Assembly (NCBI GenBank): GCA_006226265.1
Contig: SBHH01000093.1
Coordinates: 1 to 14,991 of the forward strand
DNA from: Alphaproteobacteria bacterium
Lineage (GTDB): Bacteria; Pseudomonadota; Alphaproteobacteria; Sneathiellales; Sneathiellaceae
DNA: 14,991 nucleotides
Reading direction: 5' to 3'
The notes below the pieces were generated by a model. That model did no database searches, was not told the origin of the DNA, and was given only the letters and a program-made list of their open reading frames with translations. Positions 1 through 6,992 of the stretch are shown one piece after another. The position numbers and the translations under genes were made by a program. How positions within the stretch are numbered: position 1 is the first letter of the stretch; each line of letters begins with the position of its first letter.

Positions 1-405
1 TCGCAGTTCGTGCTGGCGCGCGAGCTCGGGAAAGAGATGCTGTCGCGCGGCAAAGGCAAAATCATCTTCACGGCCTCCGTCCTCTCCTACCAGGGCGGGA
101 TCAATGCGTCGAGCTACGCGGCGAGCAAGGGCGCGATCAAGACGCTGACCATGGCGCTTGCCAATGAATGGGCCGGGCAGGGCGTCAATGTGAACGCCAT
201 TGCGCCGGGCTATATCCGGACGGATGTCACGCAGGATCTTCAGGATAATGAGGAACGTTACACCGCCATCCTCGGCCGTACCCCGGCGGGCCGCTGGGGC
301 AATATCGAAGATATGGCGGGCCCGGTCGTCTTTCTCGCGTCCGACGCGTCCGATTTCGTGCATGGCAGCATCATGACCGTCGATGGGGGCTGGATGGGCC
401 GGTAA
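1..405 (+). CDS. SDR-family oxidoreductase, KduD-like (3' part; 5' end outside window)
   Basis: This is the C-terminal ~134 residues of a classical short-chain dehydrogenase/reductase. The catalytic Ser (codon 76-78, in FTASVLSYQGG) and the YxxxK pair (SSYAASKGA; Tyr codon 115-117, Lys 127-129) are present. They are followed by the NVNAIAPGYI strand and the C-terminal VDGGW motif. The stretch NEWAGQGVNVNAIAPGY, then TQ, PAGRWG and FLASDASD, resembles the KduD/gluconate-5-dehydrogenase branch, which oxidises or reduces keto-sugar acids with NAD(P)H. The substrate here is an inference. The frame is open back to base 1, so the Rossmann cofactor site lies upstream of the window. The stop (403-405) lies one base from the stop of the convergent MFS gene. 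SDR assignment is secure; KduD-like is likely but specificity is unproven. Confidence 0.9.
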   Translation, partial: SQFVLARELGKEMLSRGKGKIIFTASVLSYQGGINASSYAASKGAIKTLTMALANEWAGQGVNVNAIAPGYIRTDVTQDLQDNEERYTAILGRTPAGRWGNIEDMAGPVVFLASDASDFVHGSIMTVDGGWMGR

Positions 406-406
406 T

Positions 407-1642
407 CTAGCCCGTCGTTGCCGGGGCGGGATTGCGGGGTGGTTTGTAAAGCGCGAACAGGATCTGGATGAGGCCTGCGCAGAGGCCGAGACTGATGCCG
501 ATTTCCAGGGCAAGATTGTAGGATCCCATCCGGTCGAACAGCCAGCCCCCGCCAAAGGCGCCGAGAAAGCTGCCGATCTGATGGCTGAAAAAGGCGAAAC
601 CCTGGATCATCGCCTGCCATCTGAGGCCGAACATCTCGACCACCGATCCGGCGACAAGAGGGGAGACGCCAAGCCACAGAAAGCCCATCACGGCGGCAAA
701 GAGAATGGTCGAGGTTGCGGTGGGGGGCGTCAGGAAATAGATGGCCAGCACGACCGAGCGGGACATATAGATCATGCCAAGGAGGGCCTGTTTCGACCAG
801 CGGCCTCCGGCCCATCCGAAGAACAGGCTGCCGATCACGTTAAAGCCGCCGATGATCCCGAGAGCCGACGCGCCCAGCATGGGGTTCATGCCGCAAATCG
901 CGAGGTAGGTTGGAAGATGCGTCGTCAGGAAGACGAGCTGCATTCCGCAAACGAAGTAGGCCGCCGCCATCACGAGGAACGGGGCATGGCGGAAGGCGAC
1001 CGCAATGGCTGCGCGCGCGGGCAATCTGTCCGAATTATCGGCGGAAAGTTCAAGCGGCGCTTCCTTATCGACGCGTCCGGCAAGCCAGGCGGCCGGGATA
1101 ATCAGAAGGGTGAGCAGGATAAATCCGCCAAGCCCGACCCGCCAGCTATAGGCGGAAACGAGATACTGGCCCATCGGCGCCGCAATGATGGCGCCGACGG
1201 ATCCCGCCGCCGAGACGATCCCGAGGGCGGTGCTCCGGACAGCGGGCGGAACCAGCCGTGTGGTCACGGACAGGGTCATGGCGAAGGAGGCGCAGGCCAT
1301 CGCGATCCCAACGCAGAGGCCGGCGCCGATCGTGATCATCAGCACCCCGTTGGCTGTCGCCAGCAGAACCATGCCGACAAGATAGGAAATCGCGCCGGTC
1401 ATCATGACCGGACGGAACCCCCAGCGGTCCGCAAACATCCCGGCGAAAGGCTGGCATAATCCCCAGACCAGGTTCTGCAATGCGATGGCAAAGGTGAAAT
1501 CTGTAACCGTGACGGCGATATCACCTGTCATGAACGGCATGAACAGGCCGAGGCTCTGGCGAATGCCGAAGCTGAGGCTGAGCATGAGTGCCGCCGAAAT
1601 CAGGATTGGTAGAACCGGCAGCAGGGCTCCTTTATGTGTCAT
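407..1642 (-). CDS. MFS transporter (monocarboxylate/OFA-like)
   Basis: This 411-residue protein has the length and hydrophobicity pattern of a 12-helix major facilitator. MFS motif A is visible in the loop after helix 2 (GMFADRWGFRPVM, residues 68-80). The central cytoplasmic loop between helices 6 and 7 is hydrophilic (about residues 190-215, VDKEAPLELSADNSDRLPAR). The sequence resembles the monocarboxylate/oxalate-formate type of MFS permease, which would suit uptake of a small organic acid in this catabolic setting, but the substrate cannot be read from the sequence. The ATG start at 1642 has an AAGG sequence nine bases upstream, and that sequence lies inside a small perfect inverted repeat (1643-1655). 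The gene converges on the SDR gene with a single base between the stop codons, so no terminator fits between them. Confidence 0.9.
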   Translation of the reverse strand: MTHKGALLPVLPILISAALMLSLSFGIRQSLGLFMPFMTGDIAVTVTDFTFAIALQNLVWGLCQPFAGMFADRWGFRPVMMTGAISYLVGMVLLATANGVLMITIGAGLCVGIAMACASFAMTLSVTTRLVPPAVRSTALGIVSAAGSVGAIIAAPMGQYLVSAYSWRVGLGGFILLTLLIIPAAWLAGRVDKEAPLELSADNSDRLPARAAIAVAFRHAPFLVMAAAYFVCGMQLVFLTTHLPTYLAICGMNPMLGASALGIIGGFNVIGSLFFGWAGGRWSKQALLGMIYMSRSVVLAIYFLTPPTATSTILFAAVMGFLWLGVSPLVAGSVVEMFGLRWQAMIQGFAFFSHQIGSFLGAFGGGWLFDRMGSYNLALEIGISLGLCAGLIQILFALYKPPRNPAPATTG

Positions 1643-1655
1643 AAGGCTAAGCCTT
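1643..1655 (-). promoter_or_regulatory. Inverted repeat covering the ribosome-binding site of the MFS gene
   Basis: On the minus strand the 13 bases just before the MFS ATG read AAGGCTTAGCCTT, two 5-base arms around TTA. The AAGG arm is the only Shine-Dalgarno-like sequence at a usable distance (9 bases), so a hairpin would occlude it. Regulation of translation by this structure is an inference; the stem is short. Confidence 0.35.
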
Positions 1656-1943
1656 TTTTATTATTGTTTTTTGTAAAGATATAACGCCCTTGCGCCGCTG
1701 GCAATTGGCTATTTTTATGAAGGAGAGACCATAAAATGATGCGATTTGCGCTCTGATATTTTATTGACAATCTGTCCCGGCGGGCGTAATCAGCAGGCAA
1801 GGGTGAAGGCCCCTGCCGTCCGCTGGCCAACAGGCCAAGGTGAAGCCTTTCTGAAAATCTCATGAACCGATCAAATGAGTATGCGGTTTAATGGAAATGC
1901 GGGCACCATTTTCAAACAGGCATACGGAAATTTGAGGTTTGTG
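1656..1943. promoter_or_regulatory. AT-rich intergenic region with a weak plus-strand promoter candidate
   Basis: This is the divergent region between the MFS gene and the glyoxalase-like gene. On the plus strand TTGACA at 1764-1769 is followed after 17 bases by TAATCA at 1787-1792. The -35 hexamer is perfect but the -10 is poor, so this is only a candidate for driving the gene at 1944. A short inverted repeat, TGGCC-AACA-GGCCA, lies near 1824-1838. I see no convincing small gene here on either strand. Confidence 0.3.
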
Positions 1944-2378
1944 ATGGATTTACCCTCCTCCCTTTCTATTGAGATGCTGAAACAGCAGGCCAAAAGCCTG
2001 CGCAACGAATTAAACGAAAAAGGCACGCTGATCGGCCATAGCGAAGCCTTGGAACGGCTTGCGCATCGGTACCGCTTCAAGAACTGGAATACGTTGCAGG
2101 CCGTGGTCAAAGAGCGCGCGTCTACACTTTCACTTATGCGCGATGATAAAGTCAAAGGCCGCTATCTGGGGCAGCCTTTTACCGGGACTGTCTTCAAAAT
2201 CGAACCGCAGGGCGCATCGCGCTATCGCCTGACCCTCAATCTGGACACGCCCGTCGATGTCGTCCGCTTTGCAAGCTTTTCGGCCCATCGCAAGCGGATT
2301 ACCGCGACCGTTGGCCCGGACGGCAAGACAGCGGAAAGAACATCCGACGGTATGCCGCAGCTGATCCTCGATCTTTAA
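1944..2378 (+). CDS. Small protein with glyoxalase-superfamily-type N-terminal domain
   Basis: This protein has 144 residues. Residues ~8-55 (EMLKQQAKSLRNELNEKG, then GHSEALERLAHRYRFKNWNT) match from memory the short helical domain annotated 'glyoxalase superfamily protein' (Pfam Glyoxalase_8). That domain is not a catalytic glyoxalase fold by itself and carries no obvious metal ligands here. Residues ~70-144 (GRYLGQPFTGTVFKI, then TLNLDTPVDVV, and an ILDL C-terminus) look like a small beta-rich domain of unknown role. I chose ATG 1944 because GAGG at 1934-1937 sits six bases upstream; an in-frame ATG at 1875 would add 23 residues but has no such site and the added sequence looks non-coding. 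It lies 62 bases before the MATE gene and may be co-transcribed with it. Molecular function is unknown. Confidence 0.75.
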   Translation: MDLPSSLSIEMLKQQAKSLRNELNEKGTLIGHSEALERLAHRYRFKNWNTLQAVVKERASTLSLMRDDKVKGRYLGQPFTGTVFKIEPQGASRYRLTLNLDTPVDVVRFASFSAHRKRITATVGPDGKTAERTSDGMPQLILDL

Positions 2379-2440
2379 TCAAATCCAACTGTTTTTTGGC
2401 GGTGCGCCTGTGATCGCGCCGTCTTCTTAAGGGGAAGGTC

Positions 2441-3826
2441 ATGAGTGTTTCTTCTTCACATAATGCGAATTTCTTCCTGAAGGGGGCGATCCCGCTCCTC
2501 TTCGTCAAGACGGCGGCGCCTATCATCCTCGTGATGGGAATGAACGGCCTTTTTACCGTGGTCGATGCCTATTTTCTCGGGATTTACGTGGGCGGCAAGG
2601 CGCTGACGGCGGTTACGCTCATGTTTCCGCTTTATATGCTGCTGGTGGCCCTTTCGACCCTGGTTACGACGGGCTTTGCCAGCATCTATTCGCTCCTGCT
2701 GGGTGCTGGAGAAAGCGTCCGTGCTGCCCGTGTATTTGCTGAAGCGGTGCAGCTATCGCTCCTCGTTTGCCTTATGCTGATGGTCTTTTTCCTCGCTTCC
2801 GGCCATCCGCTCACGCTTGAAATCGCGAACGGAGAACCGGAGCTTGCGGCCCTTGGCTATCGCTATATTTCCATCCTGATTTTCTGTTCCCCGCTTGTAT
2901 TCCTGCTGGCGATTAATACGAACGCTCTCCGCTCCGAAGGTCGGCTTTCCGCGATGGCGGGGGTGACCCTCTTCTCGGCGCTCCTGAATATCTTCTATGA
3001 CTATCTCTTCATTGCGCGGTTTGGCTGGGGCGTCGGCGGGTCGGCCTGGGGAACGATATTAGCGCAAGCCTGTGCGCTCGGCGTGCTCTTCCTGTATCTC
3101 AAGCTGTCAAAGGGGAACCGCCCGCACATTTCCCTTTTCGCCGTCAGCCGTCGCCATTGGCGGGAGCTCTTAGTGCTCGGCGCGCCGTCCAGCCTTGGCT
3201 ATATTGGCCTTTCGCTCACTGCGGGCCTGACGCTCTATTGTTTGCAGCGATGGGCGGGGAATAGCTATACAGCGACGGCCGGGGCCTATGGAATTATCAC
3301 CCGCCTCATGACTTTTTCTTTCCTGCCGCTTCTCGGGCTATCGATGGCGTTCCAGACGATTGCCGGAAATAATTTCGGGGCGCGGCATTTCCTCCGCTCG
3401 AACCGGGCGCTTGGAACCGCCATCGCCGCCGCCTTTCTCTATTGTCTGACGGTGGAGGCATTGTTCCTCACGTTTCATTCCGGGATCGGCCTCATTTTTG
3501 TTTCGGACGAAGCGATTGTATCGGAAGTCGCGCGCATCCTTCCCTATTCGGTGGCGACAATGATCATTTTCGGACCCATGATGATTATCGGGAGTTACTT
3601 TCAGGCCATCGGCGATGCCCCGCGTGCCGGCATTCTCGGTCTTTCCCGGACCTATCTCTTTGCCCTGCCGCTCACCTTCCTATTGCCTTTCCTGTTTGGC
3701 GAAGTGGGGATCTGGTATGCGGGGATTGTGGCGGAACTGCTCGTCCTGCTGCTTACCTTTCTGGTGCTGGCACGGCGCTGGCGTACGGGCGGTTATCGCT
3801 GGGGTCTGCTTGAGGGCGTGGTCTGA
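2441..3826 (+). CDS. MATE-family efflux transporter
   Basis: This 461-residue protein is hydrophobic throughout, with about 12 predicted membrane helices in two related halves, the normal length and layout for multidrug and toxin extrusion (MATE) proteins. Typical segments are the first-helix region (LFVKTAAPIILVMGMNGLF), the segment after helix 2 (LGIYVGGKALTAVTL), the middle stretch LINTNALRSEGR-like (residues ~160-170) and the second-half FQAIGDAPRAGILGLSR loop. MATE proteins export cationic drugs or metabolites in exchange for Na+ or H+ across the inner membrane; substrate and coupling ion cannot be told here. The ATG at 2441 follows GGGGAAGG. The gene ends 118 bases before the thiolase gene on the same strand. 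Family assignment is firm. Confidence 0.92.
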   Translation: MSVSSSHNANFFLKGAIPLLFVKTAAPIILVMGMNGLFTVVDAYFLGIYVGGKALTAVTLMFPLYMLLVALSTLVTTGFASIYSLLLGAGESVRAARVFAEAVQLSLLVCLMLMVFFLASGHPLTLEIANGEPELAALGYRYISILIFCSPLVFLLAINTNALRSEGRLSAMAGVTLFSALLNIFYDYLFIARFGWGVGGSAWGTILAQACALGVLFLYLKLSKGNRPHISLFAVSRRHWRELLVLGAPSSLGYIGLSLTAGLTLYCLQRWAGNSYTATAGAYGIITRLMTFSFLPLLGLSMAFQTIAGNNFGARHFLRSNRALGTAIAAAFLYCLTVEALFLTFHSGIGLIFVSDEAIVSEVARILPYSVATMIIFGPMMIIGSYFQAIGDAPRAGILGLSRTYLFALPLTFLLPFLFGEVGIWYAGIVAELLVLLLTFLVLARRWRTGGYRWGLLEGVV

Positions 3827-3829
3827 CTC

Positions 3830-3860
3830 CCTTCCGGAACTGGACAATCCGGAGCGAAGG
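3830..3860 (+). terminator. Imperfect hairpin after the MATE gene (possible weak terminator)
   Basis: CCTTCCGGA (3830-3838) can pair with TCCGGAGCGAAGG (3848-3860), leaving a four-base bulge, directly after the MATE stop codon. No T-tract follows, so factor-independent termination is doubtful. A second arm pair, AAGGGGG at 3870-3876 with CCCCCTT at 3917-3923, lies in the leader of the next gene. Confidence 0.25.
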
Positions 3861-3944
3861 CGATATTGCAAGGGGGAGAATTTCTGCCGGAGGTGATTTC
3901 TGGCGTGAGACATTAGCCCCCTTTCAATAAAAAGGACAAAAAGA

Positions 3945-5156
3945 ATGCTGAAAGATGTAGTGATCTGCGAACCGGTACGCACGCCGGTTGGCCGTTTCGG
4001 CGGACAGTTCAAGGATCTCCATGCCCATGAGCTTGGCCGCACCGTGATCGAGGGGTTGCTTGTCCGCTGCAACGGCCTGAAAGACCGGGTCGAGGATGTT
4101 ATTTTCGCGCAATGCTATCCGTCGATGGACGCACCGGCGCTTGGCCGTGTCGTCGGGCTGGATGCCGGGCTTCCCATTACCATTGGCGGGTATCAGCTTG
4201 ACCGGCGTTGCGGCTCCGGCCTGCAGGCGATTATCAATGCGGTGATGCAGGTGGCGACCGGCGGCTCCAGTGTCGTGATTGCGGGCGGTGCCGAATCCAT
4301 GTCGAACGCGCCCTTCTATTCGACGGCGGGGCGCTGGGGCATCAAGGGAACGTCGCTTGAATTTCACGATGCGCTGGCGCGCGGGCGCGTGACAGCGGGC
4401 GGTATCAATTTCCCGGTTCCGGGCGGCATGCTGGAAACGGCGGAAAACCTTCGTCGCAGTCATTCTGTCCCGCGCGAGGAACAGGATGCCTTCTCCGTTG
4501 AATCCCACCGTCGTGCGGTTGCGGCGCAGGCCGAAGGGCGCTTTGATGATGAAATCATTTCCGTGACCGTCAAAGGCCGGAAGGGCGACACGACCTTCGA
4601 CAAGGACGAGCATCCGCGGCCCGAGGCTAACCTTGAAAGCCTTTCCAAGCTCCGGCCCATCCGCCAGAAGCAGGATGCGGAGGCAACGGTCACGGCGGGC
4701 AACGCCAGCGGCCAGAACGATGGCGCCTCGGCCTGCGTGGTCACGACTCGCGCGATTGCCGATGAGCTGGGCCTTAAAGCCTTCGCAAGCCTTAAAAGCT
4801 GGGCGGTTGCGGGCGTCGGACCGGAGATTATGGGCATCGGCCCGGTTCCGGCGACGCAAAAGGCCATGGAACGGGCGGAGCTTTCCTTGAAAGACATGGA
4901 CCTCATTGAACTTAACGAGGCTTTTGCGGCGCAGGTGCTCGCCTGCACCCGGGACTGGAAGCTTGATAAGGCGGATTTCGAGCGGATGAATGTCAATGGT
5001 TCTGGCATTTCACTCGGTCATCCGGTTGGCGCGACGGGCGGTCGTATCCTCGCGACCCTGCTCCGGGAAATGGACCGGCGGGGCGCCCGCTACGGCCTTG
5101 AAACCATGTGCATCGGCGGGGGCCAGGGCCTTGCCGCGATTTTCGAACGCGTCTGA
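3945..5156 (+). CDS. Acetyl-CoA C-acetyltransferase (thiolase family)
   Basis: This 403-residue protein is full length for a thiolase. All catalytic elements are visible: nucleophilic Cys89 in DRRCGSGLQA, Asn324 in the NEAFA motif, His359 in GHPVGATGG, and the proton-relay Cys389 in CIGGGQG. The N-terminal VRTPVGRFGG and the GGAESMSNAPF segment are also typical. Such enzymes catalyse reversible condensation or CoA-dependent cleavage of acyl-CoAs in beta-oxidation, aromatic-acid or PHB pathways; the chain-length preference cannot be inferred. No beta-ketothiolase partner such as a 3-hydroxyacyl-CoA dehydrogenase is adjacent. The ATG at 3945 has AAAAGGA upstream. A clear hairpin and T-run terminator at 5171-5201 closes the transcript. 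Confidence 0.95.
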   Translation: MLKDVVICEPVRTPVGRFGGQFKDLHAHELGRTVIEGLLVRCNGLKDRVEDVIFAQCYPSMDAPALGRVVGLDAGLPITIGGYQLDRRCGSGLQAIINAVMQVATGGSSVVIAGGAESMSNAPFYSTAGRWGIKGTSLEFHDALARGRVTAGGINFPVPGGMLETAENLRRSHSVPREEQDAFSVESHRRAVAAQAEGRFDDEIISVTVKGRKGDTTFDKDEHPRPEANLESLSKLRPIRQKQDAEATVTAGNASGQNDGASACVVTTRAIADELGLKAFASLKSWAVAGVGPEIMGIGPVPATQKAMERAELSLKDMDLIELNEAFAAQVLACTRDWKLDKADFERMNVNGSGISLGHPVGATGGRILATLLREMDRRGARYGLETMCIGGGQGLAAIFERV

Positions 5157-5170
5157 GAAAACTTTGAATG

Positions 5171-5201
5171 AGGGCGTGCCGTTTTATGCACGCCCTTTTT
5201 T
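5171..5201 (+). terminator. Rho-independent terminator of the thiolase gene
   Basis: AGGGCGTGC (5171-5179) pairs perfectly with GCACGCCCT (5188-5196) around an 8-base loop, followed by a T-run to 5201. It begins 14 bases after the thiolase stop. There is no T-run on the opposite side, so it serves the plus strand only; the FMN reductase on the minus strand ends at 5214. Confidence 0.9.
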
Positions 5202-5213
5202 ATGAAAGATTTG

Positions 5214-5762
5214 TCAGGCGGAGGAACCTTGTCGGCAGCGCCTGACAAAGTTTTCGAACTCGCCAAGAAAGCGCCGGATTTGATCACTCATTTCCGGATC
5301 CTCCAGAAAGCTGCGGATTTCAGCCGGAGTCTTGGCGAGAAGCGGAAAGCGCCGGAAAATCTCCTCGTTGAAATTAGCTGAAACCGTTCGGAGAACAAGG
5401 CGGAGAGAGGCAAGCATGTCTTCCCCCCGCGATGAGGCATGGGTCAGCACGATCGGCCGGTCAATGACGGCCTCCCCCGAGACGAGCCAGTCGATGGCAT
5501 TTTTAAGACCGCCCGGGATTGCATGAACATATTCAGGACTTGAGATGATCAGGCCATCGGCGGCCTCCACCTCGGCGATGAAACTCCGGACCGGCTCCGG
5601 CGTCTTCTCTCCTTCCAGATCCTGTGAAAAGACGGGTAACTGCTGCAGGAACGGAAAAACGCGGATATCCATTCCGGCGGGCGCTTTGGCCGCCATAACT
5701 TCCAAGAGAGCCGTATTCGTCGACTGGCGGCGGGTACTTCCCGATATCGCAAGAAAATTCAT
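5214..5762 (-). CDS. NADPH-dependent FMN reductase family protein
   Basis: This protein has 182 residues, normal for the flavodoxin-like NADPH-dependent FMN reductase family (SsuE/azoreductase/chromate-reductase-like). The FMN phosphate loop GSTRRQSTN is at residues 8-16 and the second signature SPEYVHAIPGGLKNAIDW at residues 75-92. These enzymes reduce free or bound FMN, quinones or azo/metal compounds; the real acceptor is unknown. I start at ATG 5762, not the in-frame TTG at 5786, because the protein then begins directly at MNFLAISGS as in the family. The stop codon of the original upstream CoA-transferase frame also overlaps this ATG as ATGA (5759-5762), suggesting translational coupling before that gene broke. 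The gene appears intact although its operon partner is dead. Confidence 0.9.
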   Translation of the reverse strand: MNFLAISGSTRRQSTNTALLEVMAAKAPAGMDIRVFPFLQQLPVFSQDLEGEKTPEPVRSFIAEVEAADGLIISSPEYVHAIPGGLKNAIDWLVSGEAVIDRPIVLTHASSRGEDMLASLRLVLRTVSANFNEEIFRRFPLLAKTPAEIRSFLEDPEMSDQIRRFLGEFENFVRRCRQGSSA

Positions 5763-6514
5763 TCCTGCTCTATAGCAGCTGCGCAAATTTCCGCCAATCT
5801 CTTGTCACGTCCGAATTTTGCCGCCGCGCCGATTTCAGCATCATCGGGCGTCAGGTTGCCTCCCGCAGGACTTCGCGCGTATGTTCCCCGAGTTTGGGGG
5901 CGCCCCGGCGGATGGAGGCCGGGGTTTTTGAAAAGACAGCCGCATGGCGCGCCTGCCGCAGGCGACCGGCAGACGGATGGTCCGTCTCGACAATGGTGCC
6001 GTTGGCGGCGATTTGCGGATGCTGCCTCATTTCCGTGCGGGTCAGCACTTTCGCGGAGGGGACATCCGCCTTTTCAAGACGGGCCAGAATGTCATCAACG
6101 GAAAAATCGCGAATGACGTCCTGTATTGTCTGAAGCCGCGCGTCCTTATTGATCTCGCGAAGCTTGGCTCCGCGAGGCCGAGGCGCTGCACCACGCCCGA
6201 GCGGAAATTCTGGATAAAGACATCCGCGTCCCTGACGAGCGCGATCAGGACCTCCCGCTCCGGACCGGATTTCAGATCAAGCGTCACGGAGCGCTTGTTC
6301 CGGTTGTTGTTGAGGAAAGATGCGGAAAAGTCACCCCTTCGGGTTGCGACATGCCGGGCGGAATCACCGCCGTTTGGCGTTTCACCTTGATGACATCCGC
6401 ACCCTGGTCGGCAAGCATCATCGTCGAGAGGGGGCCCGACACGACGGTCGTAAGATCAATGACCCTGACGCCGTCGAGCGGACCGCGCGGGAGGGGGGAG
6501 GAAGGGGTGGTCAT
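5759..6514 (-). pseudogene. CaiB/BaiF (family III) CoA-transferase, broken by frameshifts and an internal deletion
   Basis: Reading the minus strand from ATG 6514 (GGAGAT eight bases upstream) gives the family N-terminus: [19 protein letters not shown], then [12 protein letters not shown]. At about 6382-6385 one base is missing (GTGAAACGCC where GTGGAAACGCC is expected). Shifting frame restores [28 protein letters not shown] and DADVFIQNFRSGVVQRLGL. Around 6160-6178 the text jumps directly to the C-terminal part (REINKDARLQT, then DVPSAKVLTRTEMRQHPQI). Roughly 150 residues are therefore absent, including the region that carries the catalytic Asp. A third shift near 5855 breaks REA-LTPDDAEIG; the restored frame ends at TGA 5759-5761. 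Intact relatives have about 380-400 residues; only about 250 can be traced here. They move CoA between carboxylic acids. The large deletion makes a real pseudogene more likely than simple sequencing error. Confidence 0.9.
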
Positions 6515-6545
6515 GTTATATCTCCGTTATCAGCGAGAGAGGCGA

Positions 6546-6725
6546 CTATCCCCAGGGGGCGTCAAGGAAATCGGGGTATTTGTTGTCATTCTTCGCTAGT
6601 TCCTTGCTGCCCAGATTATCCGAACTGCCGCCGCAGCCGCAAACCATCTCATTTTCGGAAATTTCCCATCCCAGGACGGCTTCCAGGTCCGACTGGCATA
6701 ACAATTCATATCCATCACTGATCAT
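6546..6725 (-). CDS. Unrecognised 59-residue Cys-containing small protein
   Basis: On the minus strand an ATG at 6725 opens a 59-codon frame ending in TAG (6546-6548). AAGGA lies nine bases upstream of the ATG (6735-6739). The protein starts MISDGYELLCQSDLEAVLGW, has a central MVCGCGGSSDN (Cys29 and Cys31, plus Cys10) and ends FLDAPWG. It is acidic with no hydrophobic segment, so it should be soluble. It ends 31 bases before the CoA-transferase pseudogene and shares its strand, so all three minus genes to 5214 probably formed one operon. I do not recognise a family. The CxCGG motif could bind metal or be a site of modification, but no modifying enzyme is present in the window. It could also be a chance frame or the remnant of a larger gene. 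Confidence 0.55.
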   Translation of the reverse strand: MISDGYELLCQSDLEAVLGWEISENEMVCGCGGSSDNLGSKELAKNDNKYPDFLDAPWG

Positions 6726-6992
6726 CTTGCTGGTTCCTTTTTCGGGTTGACGATGTGTTGGAGATAGGAAGTTTCATGAAAATAAAGAATATTCATTATT
6801 CAAAAGAAATTGATTTGAATTTTGGAACAATCCGCCGGGCGGTGGTTTCCTTGCTTCCTATACTTTTAATTTTCGAACTAATCAAATTTGAATAATCCAT
6901 ATTCTTTCTTCTAACGGATCAATTCATATTCCTGACCAGCGAGGGCGGAAACCGGTGTTCCGGCCGCGAACGAAAGCTGAAGGAGCAGGACT
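6726..6992. promoter_or_regulatory. AT-rich divergent control region
   Basis: This 267-base region lies between the 59-aa ORF (minus) and the PNPOx-like fragment (plus) and is much richer in AT than its surroundings from about 6780 to 6930. It contains a perfect dyad, ATTCAAA-N9-TTTGAAT (6798-6820), and a palindromic CAAATTTG (6883-6890) that overlaps another TTTGAAT. Two stretches, 6790-6810 and 6883-6904, closely resemble stretches in the LysR/CMD intergenic region. Promoter hexamers are not clear. A strong AAGGAG lies seven bases before the ATG at 6993. Confidence 0.5.
6798..6820. repeat. Perfect inverted repeat, candidate operator
   Basis: ATTCAAA (6798-6804) and TTTGAAT (6814-6820) are exact reverse complements around a nine-base spacer, in the middle of a divergent promoter region. 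Arm length and position suit a dimeric helix-turn-helix regulator. The LysR-type protein at 7764-8654 is the only regulator in the window and is an inferred candidate. Confidence 0.45.

Noticed and set aside
383..1459. Long plus-strand frame (358 codons) opposite the MFS gene
   Set aside because: It is antisense to a clear 12-helix transporter, is rich in Gly, Arg, Asp and His with no domain, and has no plausible ribosome-binding site; it is a shadow of GC-rich codon use.
1639..1863. Minus-strand 74-codon frame in the intergenic region
   Set aside because: It overlaps the MFS start, has no ribosome-binding site and no recognisable sequence; likely chance.
3924..4859. Minus-strand 311-codon frame opposite the thiolase
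   Set aside because: It lies entirely within a thiolase with all catalytic residues; the antisense protein is Arg-rich and low in hydrophobic core and matches nothing.
6160..6165. HindIII site (AAGCTT) at the CaiB deletion junction as a cloning artefact
   Set aside because: The other deletion junctions do not share this site, so a common restriction-ligation artefact is not supported.
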